Origin: Brevibacillus_H sp049846925
GTDB taxonomy: Bacteria; Bacillota; Bacilli; Brevibacillales; Brevibacillaceae
NCBI RefSeq assembly: GCF_049846925.1
Contig: NZ_JBNCMT010000032.1
Location: forward strand, 3,985-67,984
Length of the DNA: 64,000 nucleotides
Direction of reading: 5' to 3'
Shown in pieces: positions 23,367-33,009 of the stretch. The position numbers and the translations under genes are program-made. The notes beneath the pieces were generated by a model, which did no database searches, was not told the DNA's origin, and saw nothing but the letters and a program-made list of their open reading frames with translations. Position 1 is the stretch's first letter. Each line of letters opens with the position of its first letter.

Positions 23367-26300
23367 GTGCAGTGGTTAACTAATTTTTCAATAAAAAATC
23401 CTGCAGCAGTAATCATCGTCTCTTTACTAATCACACTCGGTGGATTCTATTCGTTAACGGTGATCAATATTGAAAGTGAACCTCAGGTCAAATTGGGGAT
23501 TCTGACCATTTCCGCGTCTTATCAAAATGCATCAGCAAATGATGTTCTGGAGAATGTGACCAAACCTTTGGAAAAAGCTGTCCAGTCAGTAAGTGGTGTG
23601 AAATCATTTGTTTCCCATTCGCAGGAGAATTACTCACAACTGACTGTTTCACTTGAACCAAACGTCAATATGAATTTGATCCAGGATGAATTGGAAACAG
23701 TGGTTGCTCGTGTCAATTTACCGCTAACAGCGAGTCGCCCCGAAGTGAAGGCACGGACAATTGGCAGTGAACCGATGTATTTTCTGGCGATAAGTAACAA
23801 GGACAAGATACGCTCCAATGAAAAGTTTAACCAAATCGTAAATGATATCGTTCTGGATGAGTTAAGGAGGATTAATGGTGTAGAATCAATTGAAATTATT
23901 GGTTCGGAAGAAAAAATAGTTCGTATAAAACCGAGAGCAGAAGAACTTCTGCATTACAAGCTGACACCATCCGAGTTGAAACAGGTGATTGTCGGCCAAC
24001 ATGTTGCTGCTTCTGTGGGAAGTGTTTCCTCAAAGGACAATGACATGCTCGTTCGCATTGATAATGAGTTTAAGAATCTGGAACAAATCAAGATGACCAA
24101 AATTCCTTTGTTAGACAAAGGAAACCATATTCAAGGATATATTCAACTTCAAGATGTTGCCGAAATTGCCTGGAGTACGAACCGCTCATCAATCAGCAGA
24201 TTGAATCAGAAATCGGCAGTTGCTTTGGAAATTTCCAAAGCCGCAGAAGGAAATATCGTCGAAATTAGTAAGCAGATTCATCAAAAACTGGATGATTTCC
24301 GTAAACATTATCCCGATCTGCAATTTGAAATTGTCTCTGACCGTTCTGATTTCGTAAAAGAATCGATAGGAGGCATGGTACAAGAAGGAATAATAGGCAT
24401 TGTTTTGTCTGGAATGGCACTGTTTTTCTTCTTGCGACATGTGAAGTCCACGTTGATTGTGTTGGTTTCCATACCTCTCTCCATGCTTGTCAGTCTCACG
24501 GTTATGAATTATTACGGAATCAGTATCAACTTGATGAGTTTATTTGGAATGACGGTAGCTATCGGAAGGGTCGTAGATGACAATATTGTGGTCATCGAAA
24601 GCATCAACCGGCATGTTCAGAAATCACAAAGAAACAAGAAGGCTATCCAACAAGCTGTCAAGGAAGTTTCAGGAGCAATCACTTCCTCTACGCTAACCAC
24701 TGTCGCAGTCTTCTTGCCTATTGCATTTGTCAGTGGGATATTGGGTGATTTTTTTAAGCCTTTTGCAGCTTCTGTCGTCTGTTCTTTGTTGGCTTCCTTG
24801 ATAGTTGCAGTTACAGTGGTGCCCATGCTAGCAAGTGTTACCTTATTGCAAGATCGAGAGAACACACAAAGAGAAAGTCGCCTTTCAGCTATTTATACAA
24901 AGCTAATCACCTGGTCATTAGGACACAAGAGAATCATCGCAATTGTCACCATCGTGCTATTTATCGGAAGTATCAGCTTGGCTGTCAGAATGCCAAGTGG
25001 TTTTTTACCTGAACTTCGTACTGATCTGCTGTATATAAATGTGACCTTGCCAATCAATACCTCATTGGAAACAACAAGTGCCAAAGTAAAAACAATAGAA
25101 GAAATCATTCAGCGTGAACATGAAGTGCTCTATGTCCAAAGCAGAATCGGCGCAAATGCAGGGGAAGCCAAACAGTCACACATAGCAAACCTTACTGTCA
25201 AATTGAAGGCGGGTTCAGATGAAAACAACATAATGGTTCGTATTAGAAAACAGGTAGAGCCCTTACTCTCTCCAGATACCCTACTTACCATCAGAAAACC
25301 TGCATCTGGCGGCCAGGGAGGCTACCAGATCGAATTGTATGGAGCAACTCACACGGAATTAAAAAAAGCTGCAGAAATGGTAAAGGAAGCATTGGAGAAA
25401 AATCGACGCTTTGCAAACGTCAAGGAGAATACCGCAGATACAAAAGAACAATTGACGATAAAGGTTGATCGGGATCGTGCAGCGCAATGGGGATTGTCAC
25501 CCGATCAGGTAGCAAAAGAAGTGACAGCAAGTCTTGGCAGCACCAAATTGACAAGCATTTGGTTAAATGATAAGGAGTTTGATCTTGTGTTTGGTTCAGG
25601 AGAATCAATTGCACTGGAACAAGTACCAAAGCTTTGGATTCATACACCAGCAGGGCAAGCCGTTTTATTGGATGAGATTGTATCTCTAAAAAAAGGGGAA
25701 CAGCCATCACAATTATTGCGGAAAGACGGAAAACCATTTATTCAGATTACTGCCGATATTCTTGATGCTGACAAAGGCGGTGTCTCTCAGAAACAGACCA
25801 AAGAACTGCAGCAATTGAAGCTTCCAGCAGGGGTCACCATTCATTCGGAAGGATTGCAGGAAGATATACAGCAAGGATTTATAGGGATGTTTGCTGCAAT
25901 GGGTGCGGCCGTTCTGCTGGTCTTCTTGGTTATGATTATTTCCTTTGGAAACCTGATTTCACCTCTTGCCATTCTGCTTTCTCTCCCACTTGCTTCAGTA
26001 GGTGGGGTGACGGGCTTGTGGTTGGTAAACGGAACACTGGATATGACCGTATTGATTGGTTTTCTGATGTTAATCGGGATTGTAGTAACCAATGCTATTG
26101 TTTTAGTTGATCGTGTTCAGCAACTTCTTGCGAGTGGTAAACCTGTCCGTGAAGCACTTCTGGAAGCGAGCAGTTCACGCCTTCGGCCAATCATCATGAC
26201 AGCTATCGCAACGATTGCAGCCATGCTTCCGCTAGCACTTGGTTTTTCAGAAGGCAGCTTGCTTTCCAAAGGACTTTCCACTGTTGTCATTGGTGGATTG

Positions 26301-26429
26301 CTCACGTCTACTTTGCTGACTCTGATTGTTGTTCCGGTTGGTTATGAATGGCTCTATCGCTTGAACAAATCATTTCGCACCCGGGAACATGCTGCTTTTC
26401 AAACCATGTCAGGGGGCTATGAGATATGA
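23367..26429 (+). CDS. RND-family efflux transporter permease (AcrB/SwrC type)
   Basis: A 1020-aa RND pump with 12 helices and two large external loops. It opens with the typical LTNFSIKNPAAVIIVSLLITLGGFYSL helix and PLEKAVQSVSGVKSF porter-domain motif. The proton-relay aspartate pair is present in helix 4 (GRVVDDNIVVIESINRH), and the second repeat has the equivalent LIGIVVTNAIVLVDRVQQLL segment. In Gram-positives such proteins (SwrC/YerP) export surfactants, fatty acids or peptides. GTG start behind GGGAGGGAGAAG. It overlaps the adaptor gene by ATGA, and a two-component system follows. Confidence 0.92.
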   Translation: MQWLTNFSIKNPAAVIIVSLLITLGGFYSLTVINIESEPQVKLGILTISASYQNASANDVLENVTKPLEKAVQSVSGVKSFVSHSQENYSQLTVSLEPNVNMNLIQDELETVVARVNLPLTASRPEVKARTIGSEPMYFLAISNKDKIRSNEKFNQIVNDIVLDELRRINGVESIEIIGSEEKIVRIKPRAEELLHYKLTPSELKQVIVGQHVAASVGSVSSKDNDMLVRIDNEFKNLEQIKMTKIPLLDKGNHIQGYIQLQDVAEIAWSTNRSSISRLNQKSAVALEISKAAEGNIVEISKQIHQKLDDFRKHYPDLQFEIVSDRSDFVKESIGGMVQEGIIGIVLSGMALFFFLRHVKSTLIVLVSIPLSMLVSLTVMNYYGISINLMSLFGMTVAIGRVVDDNIVVIESINRHVQKSQRNKKAIQQAVKEVSGAITSSTLTTVAVFLPIAFVSGILGDFFKPFAASVVCSLLASLIVAVTVVPMLASVTLLQDRENTQRESRLSAIYTKLITWSLGHKRIIAIVTIVLFIGSISLAVRMPSGFLPELRTDLLYINVTLPINTSLETTSAKVKTIEEIIQREHEVLYVQSRIGANAGEAKQSHIANLTVKLKAGSDENNIMVRIRKQVEPLLSPDTLLTIRKPASGGQGGYQIELYGATHTELKKAAEMVKEALEKNRRFANVKENTADTKEQLTIKVDRDRAAQWGLSPDQVAKEVTASLGSTKLTSIWLNDKEFDLVFGSGESIALEQVPKLWIHTPAGQAVLLDEIVSLKKGEQPSQLLRKDGKPFIQITADILDADKGGVSQKQTKELQQLKLPAGVTIHSEGLQEDIQQGFIGMFAAMGAAVLLVFLVMIISFGNLISPLAILLSLPLASVGGVTGLWLVNGTLDMTVLIGFLMLIGIVVTNAIVLVDRVQQLLASGKPVREALLEASSSRLRPIIMTAIATIAAMLPLALGFSEGSLLSKGLSTVVIGGLLTSTLLTLIVVPVGYEWLYRLNKSFRTREHAAFQTMSGGYEI

Positions 26430-27640
26430 AGAAAAAACTGATTAAATCTTTCTTCTGCTTATTTTTGTGCTTTGGTTTATATGGATGCTCTTCCCAAGAT
26501 ACCTCTATTGAAGAAATAAACACATTATCACAACCCGTTTCTGTCAGTGTCATGGAAGCCAAAGAAGGCATTCTCGCAGACAACCAGACACTGATCGGCG
26601 AAATTTCAGCCGAATCAACAGGAAAGGTCTTTCCCCAGGTAGGAGGGACCATTGTGAAACTGTACAAAAAGAAGGGTGAGTCTGTAAAAAGAGGAGAAAT
26701 CATCGGAGAGATAGATAATAGCGAGCAAAAGCTGGCGTTACGGCAAGCGCAAAGCAAGCTAGATGAAGCAAAAGCACGACTGGCACAAGCCAGATCACCC
26801 CAAACAGTTGATACCGGCATCTCTTCTTCCACACTTGCGAATCAGTCGTTAGAAAGTGCGAGAAAGAGTTATGAACGGATCAAAAAACTGGTTCAGGAAG
26901 GAGCTTTGCCAGCAGCACAGCTTGATACCGCTGAGGCTGACTGGTTGCGTGCCCAAAGTGCATTTCGAGCAGCAACCATTTCTGATGCAAAGGATGAATC
27001 AGGTATTACGATCACCTCCAGCGGTGTTTCTGAGGCAATGATCGCACTCGAAAAGGCAGAAAACGCTCTACAAAATACAAAAATCCCTGCACCCATTGAC
27101 GGAGTGATTAATCAACTGTCTGTGGTTGTAGGAGACACAGTAAACTTGCAGACCTCAATTGCAGAAATTATTGATCTGGATTCTGTGATTGTCAATGCAC
27201 AGGTTCCTGAAAAAGACCTTCCGCAATTTATGGAAGGGGAAAAAATAGAGGTTTATATACCAACTTTGCAAAGAAAAACGGAGGGGGTTGTTCTATTCGC
27301 TGGATTTTCAGCCTCTCCAGAGACAAAACTGTTTCCGATTGAAATACGTCTTGCTAATCCTGATCATTCACTTCGTTTGGGAATGAGGGCGGATATAAAA
27401 GGAAATGGTCGAAAAGGTACAAGGGGTGTGCTCCTGCCAATTGAATCAATCGTCGATGAAGATGGCAAATCTTGTGTCTATGTGGTTAAAGGGACAACGG
27501 CTTATAAACGGGAAGTTGAGGTGCTTGAAGGCAACACTTCAGAAGTTCTCATCAGAGATGGAGTTGCTGCTGGAGAACAAATTGTAGTACGTGGGCATTC
27601 TGATCTTTTTGATCAGGCCAGTGTGAAGATCAACCAATAG
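26426..27640 (+). CDS. RND efflux adaptor (membrane fusion) lipoprotein
   Basis: A 404-aa HlyD/AcrA-type periplasmic adaptor. The signal MKKKLIKSFFCLFLCFGLYGC ends in a lipobox, so it is anchored in the outer leaflet. The lipoyl half-motifs flank a helical hairpin (about residues 95-205 with the regular QAQSKLDEAKARLAQA pattern), then IPAPIDGVINQLSVVVGD and the beta-barrel domain. Its ATGA overlap with the pump gene shows coupling. A Gram-positive adaptor must bridge pump and wall rather than an outer-membrane channel. Confidence 0.9.
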   Translation: MKKKLIKSFFCLFLCFGLYGCSSQDTSIEEINTLSQPVSVSVMEAKEGILADNQTLIGEISAESTGKVFPQVGGTIVKLYKKKGESVKRGEIIGEIDNSEQKLALRQAQSKLDEAKARLAQARSPQTVDTGISSSTLANQSLESARKSYERIKKLVQEGALPAAQLDTAEADWLRAQSAFRAATISDAKDESGITITSSGVSEAMIALEKAENALQNTKIPAPIDGVINQLSVVVGDTVNLQTSIAEIIDLDSVIVNAQVPEKDLPQFMEGEKIEVYIPTLQRKTEGVVLFAGFSASPETKLFPIEIRLANPDHSLRLGMRADIKGNGRKGTRGVLLPIESIVDEDGKSCVYVVKGTTAYKREVEVLEGNTSEVLIRDGVAAGEQIVVRGHSDLFDQASVKINQ

Positions 27641-27692
27641 CAAAACGGTTATACATCGAGATGTTTTTTTCACAGAAAGGGGAACCTATTTT

Positions 27693-28139
27693 ATGTACGC
27701 AGGATTGTTGTTTACGCATGTCATTAGTTTATCTGTTTGGTTGGGTGCACTAGTAGTTCTCGTCGTCTTTATCCGAAGTGCAAACCAGTCAGGGGTTTTG
27801 CAACAACTAGGCACAGTAGTATTTACAGGAGGAATCATGAGAGTTATGCAAGGAGCAGCTCTTGCCGTTCTCCTTTCAGGTATCGGAATGCTCGTATCAA
27901 TGGGGATGATTGGTAACAGTAAGCCACTTTGGTTAAAGCTGATGGAAGACGGAGGCGGGCTGATTGCTTTACTATTTGTCATCCTGATAACATGGATGAT
28001 GAGAATCCTGAGCAAAACAAGTGATAGTGAAAGAGAATGTAAGTTGAAACAACTGTTGAATACCTTCTCAAAGATTGCCATTGCTTTTATATTGCTCATT
28101 TCTTCCATTGTTTTCATCGTTTGCTTGAGATTTACCTGA
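27693..28139 (+). CDS. Small four-helix membrane protein in the RND operon
   Basis: A 148-aa integral membrane protein with about four hydrophobic helices (GLLFTHVISLSVWLGALVVLVVFI, GAALAVLLSGIGMLVSMGMIG, GGLIALLFVILITWMM and the C-terminal IAIAFILLISSIVFIVCL). The LLFTHVISLSVWLGA opening recalls the copper-resistance D/DUF2269-like group, whose conserved His is present, but I cannot assign a family with confidence. It starts behind AAAGGGGA between the adaptor and the response regulator and overlaps the latter's upstream region, so it is part of the operon. Confidence 0.75.
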   Translation: MYAGLLFTHVISLSVWLGALVVLVVFIRSANQSGVLQQLGTVVFTGGIMRVMQGAALAVLLSGIGMLVSMGMIGNSKPLWLKLMEDGGGLIALLFVILITWMMRILSKTSDSERECKLKQLLNTFSKIAIAFILLISSIVFIVCLRFT

Positions 28140-28162
28140 GGTACAGGAAAGCAAGGGGGATT

Positions 28163-28846
28163 ATGGTGAAGGTTAGTATACTGATCGCCGATGACGATTC
28201 ACATATTCTTGAGCTTCTGCGATTCTATTTGAGTAAAGAGGGGTATCATGTGTTATCTGCCACCGATGGAGACCAGGCTCTGGCTATTCTGGAGAGTGAG
28301 CAAATTCATCTTGCAGTAATTGATGTGATGATGCCAGGCAAAACAGGATTGGACATCTGTGGCGAGATTCGGGCACATTATGATATTCCTGTTATTTTGC
28401 TCACTGCCAAAGGAGAAGTAAGGGATAAGGAAAAGGGTTTCTTGTCAGGGACAGATGATTATGTAACCAAACCATTTGAACCATCTGAATTGTTGTTTCG
28501 CATCAAGGCGCTTCTCAGAAGATATCAGATGGTAAGCAAGCAGGTTATCACTTTTAATCAAACGGTAATTGACCGAAACAGCTATGTAGTTAAAGTTGGA
28601 GATGAAATCATTCACTTGCCTTTAAAAGAATTTGAGTTGTTATCACATCTGGCGAGCTTTCCTGATCGGTTGTTTACGAGAGATCAGCTTCTAGAACAAA
28701 TTTGGGGGATGGATTTCGAAGGGGACAGTCGTACTATTGATGTTCATATCAAGCGACTTCGTGAGAGATTTGCGGATAAATCGGATGATTTTGTGATTAC
28801 CACTGTACGGGGATTGGGCTATAAACTGGAGGTAAGTGGTTCATGA
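28163..28846 (+). CDS. OmpR/PhoB-family response regulator
   Basis: A 227-aa two-domain regulator. The receiver domain has the acidic pair (ADDDSH), the phospho-acceptor Asp in LAVIDVMMPGKTG, the Thr in ILLTAKGEV and the Lys in DYVTKPFEPSELL. The C-terminal winged helix (INHLPLKEFELLSHLASFP...IWGMDFEGDSRTIDVHIKRLRERF) is of the OmpR type. ATG 28163 was chosen because CAAGGGGG lies 5 nt upstream. With the kinase gene overlapping at ATGA, it is the cognate regulator and probably controls the RND operon. Confidence 0.93.
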   Translation: MVKVSILIADDDSHILELLRFYLSKEGYHVLSATDGDQALAILESEQIHLAVIDVMMPGKTGLDICGEIRAHYDIPVILLTAKGEVRDKEKGFLSGTDDYVTKPFEPSELLFRIKALLRRYQMVSKQVITFNQTVIDRNSYVVKVGDEIIHLPLKEFELLSHLASFPDRLFTRDQLLEQIWGMDFEGDSRTIDVHIKRLRERFADKSDDFVITTVRGLGYKLEVSGS

Positions 28847-30240
28847 AGTCCTTATATGTGCGTATGGTTCTTGCCCTCATTTCCATTGTGTTTGTCAGCG
28901 GAGTGTTCAGCTTTCTCTTGTCCAATTGGTACTACCAGCAAAACTTGAAGGAATATAATGAAAAAAAGATTGCCCGGATTGGCAATGAAATCGTCCAAAT
29001 GTATGAAAAGAATCCTGCCACTGATTTGCACATGTATTTAACACAGATAGGAAATATGAATTTTCAACTCTATCTTGTGGATCGAGAGGGCCATGCCACA
29101 TCATTTGGCGGCCCTTTTCGAGAGGATGTAATTAGTCCAGAGATTATCAAGAGGGTGCTTTCTGGCCATGTGTACCGAGGAATTACCGAAGAAAAACATG
29201 GATTGTTCGTTACCGGTTTTTTTGAGAATACGTTAAAAAACAGTATCGGCTTGCCCATTCAAGCGCAAGGGCAAACCTACGCTCTCTTCGTCAGACCAAA
29301 TATTGAGCAACAGTTTGGAGAAGTGCATATTATATTTACCCTTTTATTTTATACGACCTTTTTTCTCAGTATCATTTTAATTCTTGTTTTTACAAGATAT
29401 ATTGTCAAACCTATAAAAAGCTTGACAAAAGCGACGAAAAAACTGGCTGAGGGGAATTACGATATTAAACTGGATATTTCACGGCGAGATGAACTGGGCA
29501 ATCTGGCAAACTACTTCACTCAGATGACGGAATCGCTAAAACAACTGGAAGAGATGAGGCAAGAGTTTGTCTCCAATGTTTCGCATGAAATTCAATCACC
29601 GCTTACATCCATTCAAGGGTTCTCGCAAGCAATCCGATCAGGTGGCGTGACGGACGAAGAGAGGGAAGCGTACCTTGCCATTATCGAACAGGAGAGCAGG
29701 AGACTTTCATCACTGAGCAAGCAATTGCTGACTCTGGCTTCTCTGGAAAAAGAGACAAATTTGTATGAGCCCGTTCGTTATCGGTTGGATGAACAAATTC
29801 GACAAGTATTGGTGATTCTTGAGCCCCAGTGGAGAGAAAAGAACTTGAAGATCGAATTGGATCTTCCTGAAACCTATCTATTTGCAGACCCTCACCTTGT
29901 CAACCAGGTGTGGATCAATTTGGTCACCAACAGTATTAAGTTTACTGACGCTAATGGCTCTCTTTTTATCGGGATTGAGGTTGACAAGGCAATCACTGTA
30001 ACTGTGAAAGACACAGGAATCGGTATTTCTTCGAACGATTTGCCGCAAATATTCGACCGGTTCTATAAAGGAGACAAATCACGCAACAAGCGACCGGGCA
30101 GTGGACTAGGTCTGGCGATTGTAAAGGAGATTATCAATCGGTCAAAAGGCAGTATCGAGGTAAGCAGTAGCGAAGGCAAAGGTACCTGTTTTTGTGTGCA
30201 CTTTCCTTTCCTGCAAAAAGATGATAGAGCAAGGATATGA
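28843..30240 (+). CDS. Sensor histidine kinase
   Basis: A 465-aa membrane kinase: helix 1 (about residues 6-28), an extracytoplasmic sensor region of ~130 aa, helix 2 (about 165-187, TLLFYTTFFLSIILILVF), HAMP linker (RYIVKPIKSLTKATKKLAEGNYD), HisKA with the phospho-His in FVSNVSHEIQSPLTSIQGF, and HATPase_c with N-box NLVTNSIKF, G1 DTGIGIS and G2 GSGLGLAIVKEI. It phosphorylates the preceding regulator. Gene order (pump, adaptor, membrane protein, regulator, kinase) suggests that it senses envelope stress or pump substrates. Confidence 0.93.
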   Translation: MKSLYVRMVLALISIVFVSGVFSFLLSNWYYQQNLKEYNEKKIARIGNEIVQMYEKNPATDLHMYLTQIGNMNFQLYLVDREGHATSFGGPFREDVISPEIIKRVLSGHVYRGITEEKHGLFVTGFFENTLKNSIGLPIQAQGQTYALFVRPNIEQQFGEVHIIFTLLFYTTFFLSIILILVFTRYIVKPIKSLTKATKKLAEGNYDIKLDISRRDELGNLANYFTQMTESLKQLEEMRQEFVSNVSHEIQSPLTSIQGFSQAIRSGGVTDEEREAYLAIIEQESRRLSSLSKQLLTLASLEKETNLYEPVRYRLDEQIRQVLVILEPQWREKNLKIELDLPETYLFADPHLVNQVWINLVTNSIKFTDANGSLFIGIEVDKAITVTVKDTGIGISSNDLPQIFDRFYKGDKSRNKRPGSGLGLAIVKEIINRSKGSIEVSSSEGKGTCFCVHFPFLQKDDRARI

Positions 30241-30251
30241 ATGGATTTCGG

Positions 30252-30277
30252 AAAGCCTCTGAAAAGAGGCTTTTTTT
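30252..30277 (+). terminator. Terminator of the RND/two-component operon
   Basis: AAAGCCTCT/AGAGGCTTT stem with a GAAA tetraloop and a T7 run. Confidence 0.9.
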
Positions 30278-30369
30278 GGTATGAGTTTGTTCGATTGGTA
30301 AATTTTATTGAGTACGATCATGGAGATTAGTAAATAATAGCAAGGATCATTTCTGAGGGGGTTCTTGAC

Positions 30370-31899
30370 TTGGTTCGTCTATTCTTTCAGAAAAAGAAGA
30401 AATCTAAATCTTCCTCGGAAACTCCACTGTCTCTTGATCTCCAGCAAAATATCAATCAAATCAAAACCATTCTCGGTTCGCCCCGTGACTTAATTATCAG
30501 GGAAATTTTGTTAAATGGTAGTCTGTCATGTGCTGTGGTTTGTATCGATGGCTTGGTAGATAAACAAACGATCAATGAGATGGTATTGAAAAATATTGAG
30601 ATGAAACATTTCGAAGTCGATAGGGAAGAAAAGCCAGACGCTAGCGTTATTCTGACCCAAATTAAAAATGAAGTTCTCTCCATCTGTGAAGTAAAGCAGA
30701 CCATGTACATGGAAGAACTCTTGTTTGCTCTCTTGTCCGGAGACACGCTGCTTCTTCTCGACCAATCTGATCAGGCTTTGCTCATGGGAGTTCAGAAGTT
30801 TCCAACTCGTAATGTCGAGGAGCCACTGTCAGAAGGTCTTGTTCGTGGCCCTCGGGATGGCTTTGTGGAAAATATCCGTGTCAATACGGTTCTCATTCGC
30901 AGACGGATCCGAGATACTCATCTTCGCTTTGATTCTTTCACTGTAGGACGACGGGCCAAGAAAGAACTGATCATTGCCTACATAGAAGGAGTCGTTCATC
31001 CTGCACTGGTTGAGGAAGTAAAAAGACGAGTAGCGACCATTGATATTGATGAGGTGGAAGAATCCGGATATGTAGAACAATGGATTGAAGACAGCACGTT
31101 ATCCCCGTTTCCTCAAATCCAGAATACCGAGAGACCAGATCGGGTTGCCTCGTCATTGGTTCAGGGAAGAGTTGCCATTTTTCTCGATGGGACTCCATTC
31201 GTGCTCATTGCACCAGTTACGTTAGGTATGATGTTTCATTCACCGGAGGACTTTTATCTTCGTTGGTATATGGGTACTCTTGCACGAATTTTACGTTATA
31301 TTTCTGCTGCAATAGCCGTTTTTCTTCCCGCTTTATATATAGCACTCGCTTCTTATCATCCAGGAATGATCCCTTCCGATTTAGCTTTTTCCATTGCCGG
31401 TGCAAGAGAAGGGGTACCTTTCCCTGCGTTCGTGGAATCGATCATGATGATCGGTACAATGGAGTTGTTGCAAGAGGCAGGTATACGGTTGCCTAAGCCG
31501 ATCGGACAAACCGTCAGTATCGTCGGAGGTTTGGTCATCGGCGAGGCTGCTGTTTCTGCAGGTATTGTCAGTCCTGTCATGGTTATCATTGTTTCCGTTA
31601 CTGCAATTGCAACATTTACACTGCCTTCCTATAATTTCGCTATTTCCCTTCGAATCATCCGTTTTGGAGTGATGTTTGCAGCAGCCATGTTCGGACTGTT
31701 TGGGATCGTACTGTTTTATATCATGATTAACATTCATCTGGTTAATCTTCATAGTTTCGGAATTCCCTATACGACACCTTTTGCTCCGGGACTATTACAG
31801 GATTGGAAAGATCTCGTTGTACGAGCACCCATTACGTTGCTTTCCAAACGACCGAAAATGATGCAGCCATTAGATGAAAAACGGATAGAAAAGGGGTAA
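30370..31899 (+). CDS. Spore germination receptor A subunit (GerA family)
   Basis: A 509-aa GerA/GerBA/GerKA-type protein. The soluble N-domain contains LPRDLIIREILL-like and SCAVVCIDGLVDKQTINEMVL motifs; the LSEGLVRGPRDGFVENIRVNTVLIRRRIRD segment is diagnostic, followed by the DRVASSLVQGRVAIFLDGTPFVLIAPV link and about five transmembrane helices (EGVPFPAFVESIMMIGTMELLQEAG, AVSAGIVSPVMVIIVSVTAIA). The receptor sits in the spore inner membrane and responds to nutrient germinants with the B and C subunits. The start is TTG behind TGAGGGGG. Forespore (sigma-G) expression is expected, but I do not see a clear promoter. Confidence 0.95.
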   Translation: MVRLFFQKKKKSKSSSETPLSLDLQQNINQIKTILGSPRDLIIREILLNGSLSCAVVCIDGLVDKQTINEMVLKNIEMKHFEVDREEKPDASVILTQIKNEVLSICEVKQTMYMEELLFALLSGDTLLLLDQSDQALLMGVQKFPTRNVEEPLSEGLVRGPRDGFVENIRVNTVLIRRRIRDTHLRFDSFTVGRRAKKELIIAYIEGVVHPALVEEVKRRVATIDIDEVEESGYVEQWIEDSTLSPFPQIQNTERPDRVASSLVQGRVAIFLDGTPFVLIAPVTLGMMFHSPEDFYLRWYMGTLARILRYISAAIAVFLPALYIALASYHPGMIPSDLAFSIAGAREGVPFPAFVESIMMIGTMELLQEAGIRLPKPIGQTVSIVGGLVIGEAAVSAGIVSPVMVIIVSVTAIATFTLPSYNFAISLRIIRFGVMFAAAMFGLFGIVLFYIMINIHLVNLHSFGIPYTTPFAPGLLQDWKDLVVRAPITLLSKRPKMMQPLDEKRIEKG

Positions 31900-31902
31900 A
31901 CG

Positions 31903-33009
31903 ATGAAAAGATTTGAATATGCTGACGCAATTATTAGCAAAAAAGAACTTTATATCAGTATTTCCTCGATGGTAATCGGTGTTGGTATCCTAACTCTACC
32001 ACGGACAATTGCCACAGATATAGAATCTTCTGATGGCTGGATATCCATTTTAACAGGGGGGGTGATTGCACTGATTTTTGCCTGGCTGTTGGCAAAATTA
32101 GCGGCACGATTTCCCCGAATGACGTTTTTCGAGTATACAAGTAAGATTGTTTCCAAACCGGTATCGTATGTCCTTACTTTCTTGATGAGCGCCTATCTCT
32201 TATTGTTTGTTTCCTATGAGATACGCTCCGTTGGAATTATAGCGAAGCAGTATTTGTTTGATATCACACCCGTTGAAGTGATTACTTTCGTATTTTTACT
32301 TGTCTTGATTTATGCAGTATCAGGACCAAGTATCGGGATCATACGGCTAAACGTGTTATTCTTCCCAATCGTTCTTTTGATTGTCATTTTTGTTTTGATA
32401 TTTACGATTCAATTAATAGAGAAGGAAAACTTGCAACCGATGTTCATTACAGGAGTAAAGCCGATTTTGTCTGGAATAAAGGATTCCGTTTTTTCTTTTC
32501 TGGGATTTGAAATCGTTTTGTTTTATACAGCACTTATGAAGCGACCACAAGATGCACCGAAAGCAGCAATGATTGGATTATCAATACCAATTCTCTTATA
32601 TACGATTATTTATTTGTTCACGGTTGGGGTATTTTCATCTTTTGGAACGAAAAATTTAGTCTTCCCCACAATTGAATTAGCCAAAGAAGTGGAATTGCCT
32701 GGAGCTTTTTTAGAGCGGGTGGATTCCATCTTCTTTACTGTCTGGATCATGACGATCTTCAATACATCATCGATGGCGTACGACTTGTCTGTCATGTTGA
32801 TTCGCTCCATACTTCCACAGTGCAAGAAAATCACCCTCATTTCTGTTTTGGCATTCATTTCTTATGTTTTGTCCATGCTGCCACAAAACTTTAACCAATT
32901 ATCTTCCTTTGGCGAAATCATCAGCATCTCAGGTGTGGTAATTGGTCTACTAATGCCAATGATTCTCTTAGTAATAGCAATACTTCGCGGGGTAAAGGCA
33001 AATGCGTAA
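31903..33009 (+). CDS. Spore germination receptor B subunit (GerAB/APC superfamily)
   Basis: A 368-aa polytopic protein with about 10 helices, of the spore permease (GerAB) branch of the amino acid-polyamine-cation transporter superfamily. Family marks are the short N-terminal ISKKELYISISSMVIGVGILTLPR helix and ESSDGWISILTGGVIALIFAWLLAKLAARFP, followed by FEYTSKIVSKPVSYVLTF. The B subunit is thought to bind the germinant. It starts 3 nt after the A gene (AAAAGGGG upstream) and overlaps the C gene. Confidence 0.95.
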   Translation: MKRFEYADAIISKKELYISISSMVIGVGILTLPRTIATDIESSDGWISILTGGVIALIFAWLLAKLAARFPRMTFFEYTSKIVSKPVSYVLTFLMSAYLLLFVSYEIRSVGIIAKQYLFDITPVEVITFVFLLVLIYAVSGPSIGIIRLNVLFFPIVLLIVIFVLIFTIQLIEKENLQPMFITGVKPILSGIKDSVFSFLGFEIVLFYTALMKRPQDAPKAAMIGLSIPILLYTIIYLFTVGVFSSFGTKNLVFPTIELAKEVELPGAFLERVDSIFFTVWIMTIFNTSSMAYDLSVMLIRSILPQCKKITLISVLAFISYVLSMLPQNFNQLSSFGEIISISGVVIGLLMPMILLVIAILRGVKANA

